Source: Candidatus Parcubacteria bacterium (GTDB taxonomy: Bacteria; Patescibacteriota; Minisyncoccia; Phycocordibacterales; GCA-2747955). Taken from it: a DNA stretch of 9,229 nt. Every line of letters starts with the position of its first letter. The stretch's first letter is position 1. The stretch is taken from the NCBI GenBank assembly GCA_027039745.1, contig JALUMP010000085.1, positions 1 through 9,229 on the forward strand, read 5' to 3'. The translations under genes and the position numbers were made by a program. Of the stretch, positions 7,172 through 9,229 are shown piece after piece. The notes below the pieces were generated by a model, which did not search any database, had not been told where the DNA came from, and worked only from the letters and a program-made list of their open reading frames with translations.

Positions 7172-8023
7172 TTAAAATTTTTTTATTCAAAAACCAAAGC
7201 GATTAAAAAATTTCTTATATACTCCTATTTTTGTCCTCTTAATAGATATTGCTAAACCATAAGTTCCAAGCTCTATCGCTATTTTATCTGCCAAGACTCT
7301 CATATAGGTTCCCGAAGAAACTATGGCTTTGATTTTTATAATTAAAAATTTTTTATCCGGTGTGATTTCATCAAAGATTTTATTTCATTGCCTTCTAATA
7401 TCTACTCTACGAAAATCATTACCTAAAGCTTTTTTTTTATCTGTAACTTTTTTAATAGAATTTATTTTATCAAAAATTTCTTTTCTTAATTTTTCTTTTG
7501 TTGCTATTCTTTGTTCTATTTTTGATAGATGGAATATTTCAACTTCTTTTTCTGGTATCGTAATTTCCTCTATTCTGTTTTCCAATTTTCACAAAAACAG
7601 GGGTTTACCTAAAACAGCCTTAGAAGAGAAAACTGGGTATTTAAATTTTTGTTTACCTAATAATTTTTCTAGAATTTTATTTAGTTTTTTGTTTGAAAAT
7701 TTTTCAATATTAAAATTTTCATCATATTCTGCTAACCCTAAAACGTCATGAGAATCAGAATTAAAATTTAATAAAATTTCAAACTCATATTCTTTATCTA
7801 AATTTAAAAATTTATCTCTTCTTTTGCAAAACTCTCCAGATAAAACCAAAAGTCTCCCTTCGGCTAATGGATCTAACCTGCCTGCATAAGCCAATTTAAC
7901 ATTTTTATATTCTTTATTTTTCTCTTTAAAAATATTTAAAACTTCTAGAGGAGTCTGCCCAACTTTTTTATTTAAAACAAAGGCCTTGTCTGTTTTTTTT
8001 TTATTTATATTAAGCTGATTCAT
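7172..8023 (-). CDS. truB: tRNA pseudouridine(55) synthase TruB
   Basis: TruB converts U55 of tRNA T-arms to pseudouridine in the cytoplasm. The catalytic Asp51 lies in YAGRLDPLAEGRLLVLSGE, matching the family GxLDPLAtG motif. Further family marks are DKEYEFEILL (residues 76-85), KYPVFSSKAVLGKPLF (the KPP-YSA-vkv-Gk region) and the C-terminal SSGTYMRVLADKIAIELGT with IKRTKIGVY. The protein has 283 residues, near the short end of normal. Three UGA codons are read as Trp (145, 213, 279). The first follows GKPLFL, where relatives carry a Trp-containing segment; the last is five codons before the UAA. Without recoding, the catalytic N-terminus would be cut from the RNA-binding C-terminal part. 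It begins 5 bases after the upstream stop, as in an operon. Confidence 0.93.
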
Positions 8024-8028
8024 TGTAA

Positions 8029-9222
8029 TTATTTTTGGGTATTATTATTTTGAGTTAAAATACCTATTTTTGATATTAAAGAAGGGTTAGTAATTAATTG
8101 AAAATATAATATTTTTTCTGCATCCTGTGGTTTAAAAACTTCATCAACCTTTTTTGCAATGATAAATTCACCATTTACACTCTCTAAAAAAATATCATCA
8201 GAGGAAAAATCTATCTGCCTTGGAACTACCACTTTAATAACACCGCCACCTACACCAACTGCCTCGACTGGTAATTTAAAATCACTATTAGTCTTTAATA
8301 ATAATTTTTGCTTGAAATTATTTTTACTAAATAATGATATCTCTACATTTTTATCAGTTTTTTTGGTAATTTTACCTACTAATAAATTATATTGTGAAAA
8401 AACTAAATCACCGACTGATAACTTATTTAAAAAATCATTATTTAAAACAACAAACGAATCTGAATATATATTACTTTGATTAGCAAGATCTATAAAAATT
8501 TTTTTACTACCCAAAGAATTATCAAAAGATAATTCTTCTTTTAGTTCTTTATTTTGATTAATATAAAATTCTAAAATATCTTTATGATTTTTTAAAAGTT
8601 CTATTTCTTCTGCAATGCCCTTAAAGTCATCCTCTGTGAGAAGCTTTACTTTCTTACGGTTCTCTTTTTGGAACACCCTTATATCAACAACTCTAACGGG
8701 GTATATCTTACTTACGAGATCTTTTATTTCTGACTGCAACCTCTTTGTGATTATCTTTGATGCTAATTCCTCATAGGTGAGTTTCTTGACCTCATTAAAG
8801 AGATAGTATCTCACTGCCTTTAATATTGAGGTTCTCTTACTGCTTGAGGTGTTGAACTGAGTAATAACAAGCGGTTTTATTCTAACAGCAACACCGTCAG
8901 ATGTTTTTAAAACAAAGGAGTCATCGATTTTGTCCCTGTTGACTCTAACCATCCTCCTAACAGCAGAAGGCATGATTTCATATCCGACAATCTCGGTAAC
9001 GCCCTCCTTCTTATCATTAATATCAACGACCTTAAATTTGACATTTATGTTTTGATTCTCCATCTTTCTAGTAAGAGACATTAGATTGACCTTTACGCTC
9101 TTTCCTTTGAGGTCAGACACCTCATAAAGAAAACTCTTACCAATTAAGACATTATCCAGTATTTTTGGAGCAATTATCTTAAAGTATCTCTTTCTCTTTG
9201 TGTTTTTTATACCTTTGGCCAT
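8029..9222 (-). CDS. Archaeal eS1 (S3Ae)-like N-terminus joined to MreC-like C-terminus
   Basis: One 397-codon frame with two unrelated halves. Residues 1-~203 read like an archaeal ribosomal protein eS1 (S3Ae): KRYFKIIAPKIL at the start, VNLMSLTRKM, FKVVDIND, IMPSAVRRMVRVNRDKIDD, then KTSDGVAVRIKPLVITQF and IYPVRVVDIRV. I know of no bacterial member. Residues ~208-397 resemble the periplasmic part of the cell-shape protein MreC: a short coiled coil (NQNKELKEELSF), GDLVF then LLVGKI, EAVGVGGGVIKVVVPR, and an alternating beta pattern ending SLISKIGIL. MreC normally begins with a cytoplasmic tail and membrane helix; both are absent, replaced by eS1. Codon use shifts at the join (many AAG, GAG and CTC before; AAA and GAA after). 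A metagenomic chimera is the simplest reading; a real fusion is the alternative. Neither half has a Trp codon, so the code cannot be tested. truB follows 5 bases on. The eS1 call is firmer than the MreC call. Confidence 0.72.
   Translation of the reverse strand: MAKGIKNTKRKRYFKIIAPKILDNVLIGKSFLYEVSDLKGKSVKVNLMSLTRKMENQNINVKFKVVDINDKKEGVTEIVGYEIMPSAVRRMVRVNRDKIDDSFVLKTSDGVAVRIKPLVITQFNTSSSKRTSILKAVRYYLFNEVKKLTYEELASKIITKRLQSEIKDLVSKIYPVRVVDIRVFQKENRKKVKLLTEDDFKGIAEEIELLKNHKDILEFYINQNKELKEELSFDNSLGSKKIFIDLANQSNIYSDSFVVLNNDFLNKLSVGDLVFSQYNLLVGKITKKTDKNVEISLFSKNNFKQKLLLKTNSDFKLPVEAVGVGGGVIKVVVPRQIDFSSDDIFLESVNGEFIIAKKVDEVFKPQDAEKILYFQLITNPSLISKIGILTQNNNTQK
8600..8616. other. Sharp composition and homology break inside the eS1/MreC-like frame
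   Basis: Sixty-base blocks counted to the right (8641-9000) are mostly about 32-45% G+C, whereas blocks immediately to the left (8461-8580) are about 15-22%. Within the line 8581-8640 the first 30 bases have 5 G/C and the last 30 have 14. The break coincides with the switch from eS1-like to MreC-like protein (between KGIA and EEIELLKN). No repeat or target-site duplication is visible around it. Confidence 0.75.
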
Positions 9223-9229
9223 TTTACAC

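Noticed and set aside
1..8023. UGA read as glycine (code 25 of Gracilibacteria/Absconditabacteria)
   Set aside because: Most diagnostic columns are Trp in the families (GPAQFMPNTW, GALWEIVEF, WWWDIFLH). Only the deformylase site at codon 109 and two murJ sites fit Gly comparably well.
8159..8479. Plus-strand frame of 106 codons
   Set aside because: Antisense to the MreC-like region; no recognisable domain and no start signal.
1..9229. Mycoplasma or related wall-less bacterium as source, since these also read UGA as Trp
   Set aside because: MurJ, a lytic transglycosylase and an MreC-like domain imply a peptidoglycan wall, and sequence style fits Patescibacteria better.
1..9229. tRNA, rRNA, insertion sequence, integrase or phage genes
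   Set aside because: None could be recognised on either strand by reading; a covariance-model scan was not possible.

Overview
This is an AT-rich window (roughly a quarter G+C by eye) in which every gene I can support lies on the minus strand. The proteins look bacterial: a MurJ-type lipid II flippase, a lytic transglycosylase, peptide deformylase, bS21, TruB and an MreC-like domain. They are compact and lysine/isoleucine/asparagine-rich, as in Patescibacteria (Candidate Phyla Radiation). Most genes appear broken when read with the standard code. They become complete when in-frame UGA is read as tryptophan: 19 in-frame UGA codons against 7 UGG by my count, and every visible stop is UAA or UAG. 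Tryptophan rather than glycine (the Gracilibacteria/Absconditabacteria code) is favoured because UGA falls on conserved Trp sites, such as the last residue of GPAQFMPNTW in the transglycosylase and GALWEIVEF in the YjdF-like protein. The peptidoglycan genes argue against a mycoplasma. The lineage call is an inference.

Layout in transcription order, from high to low coordinates. (a) 8029-9222 is a single open frame. Its first ~200 codons resemble the archaeal ribosomal protein eS1 (S3Ae), and its remainder resembles the periplasmic part of MreC. G+C content drops abruptly at about 8600-8616, so this is either a contig chimera or a striking cross-domain fusion. (b) truB follows 5 bases later, then a YjdF/DUF2238-like membrane protein with its own -10 box. 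(c) rpsU (bS21) forms its own unit with a promoter and a rho-independent terminator. (d) Peptide deformylase and murJ are 10 bases apart. The murJ frame is disrupted by one base near 4206-4221, just before its last transmembrane part. (e) A coiled-coil plus lytic transglycosylase secreted protein follows, ending at an 18-bp hairpin. (f) Two envelope-protein genes have near-perfect sigma70-type promoters: a single-pass protein with a His/Lys tract and FGGG repeats, and a secreted protein with near-identical 106-residue fibronectin-III-like repeats that runs off the left edge.

The functional theme is cell-envelope building (MreC-like, MurJ, transglycosylase, two surface proteins) mixed with translation genes (bS21, deformylase, TruB). 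Several -10 boxes end only 7-12 bases before the start codon and I see no Shine-Dalgarno motifs, which suggests near-leaderless mRNAs. I found no tRNA, rRNA, CRISPR array, insertion sequence or integrase.
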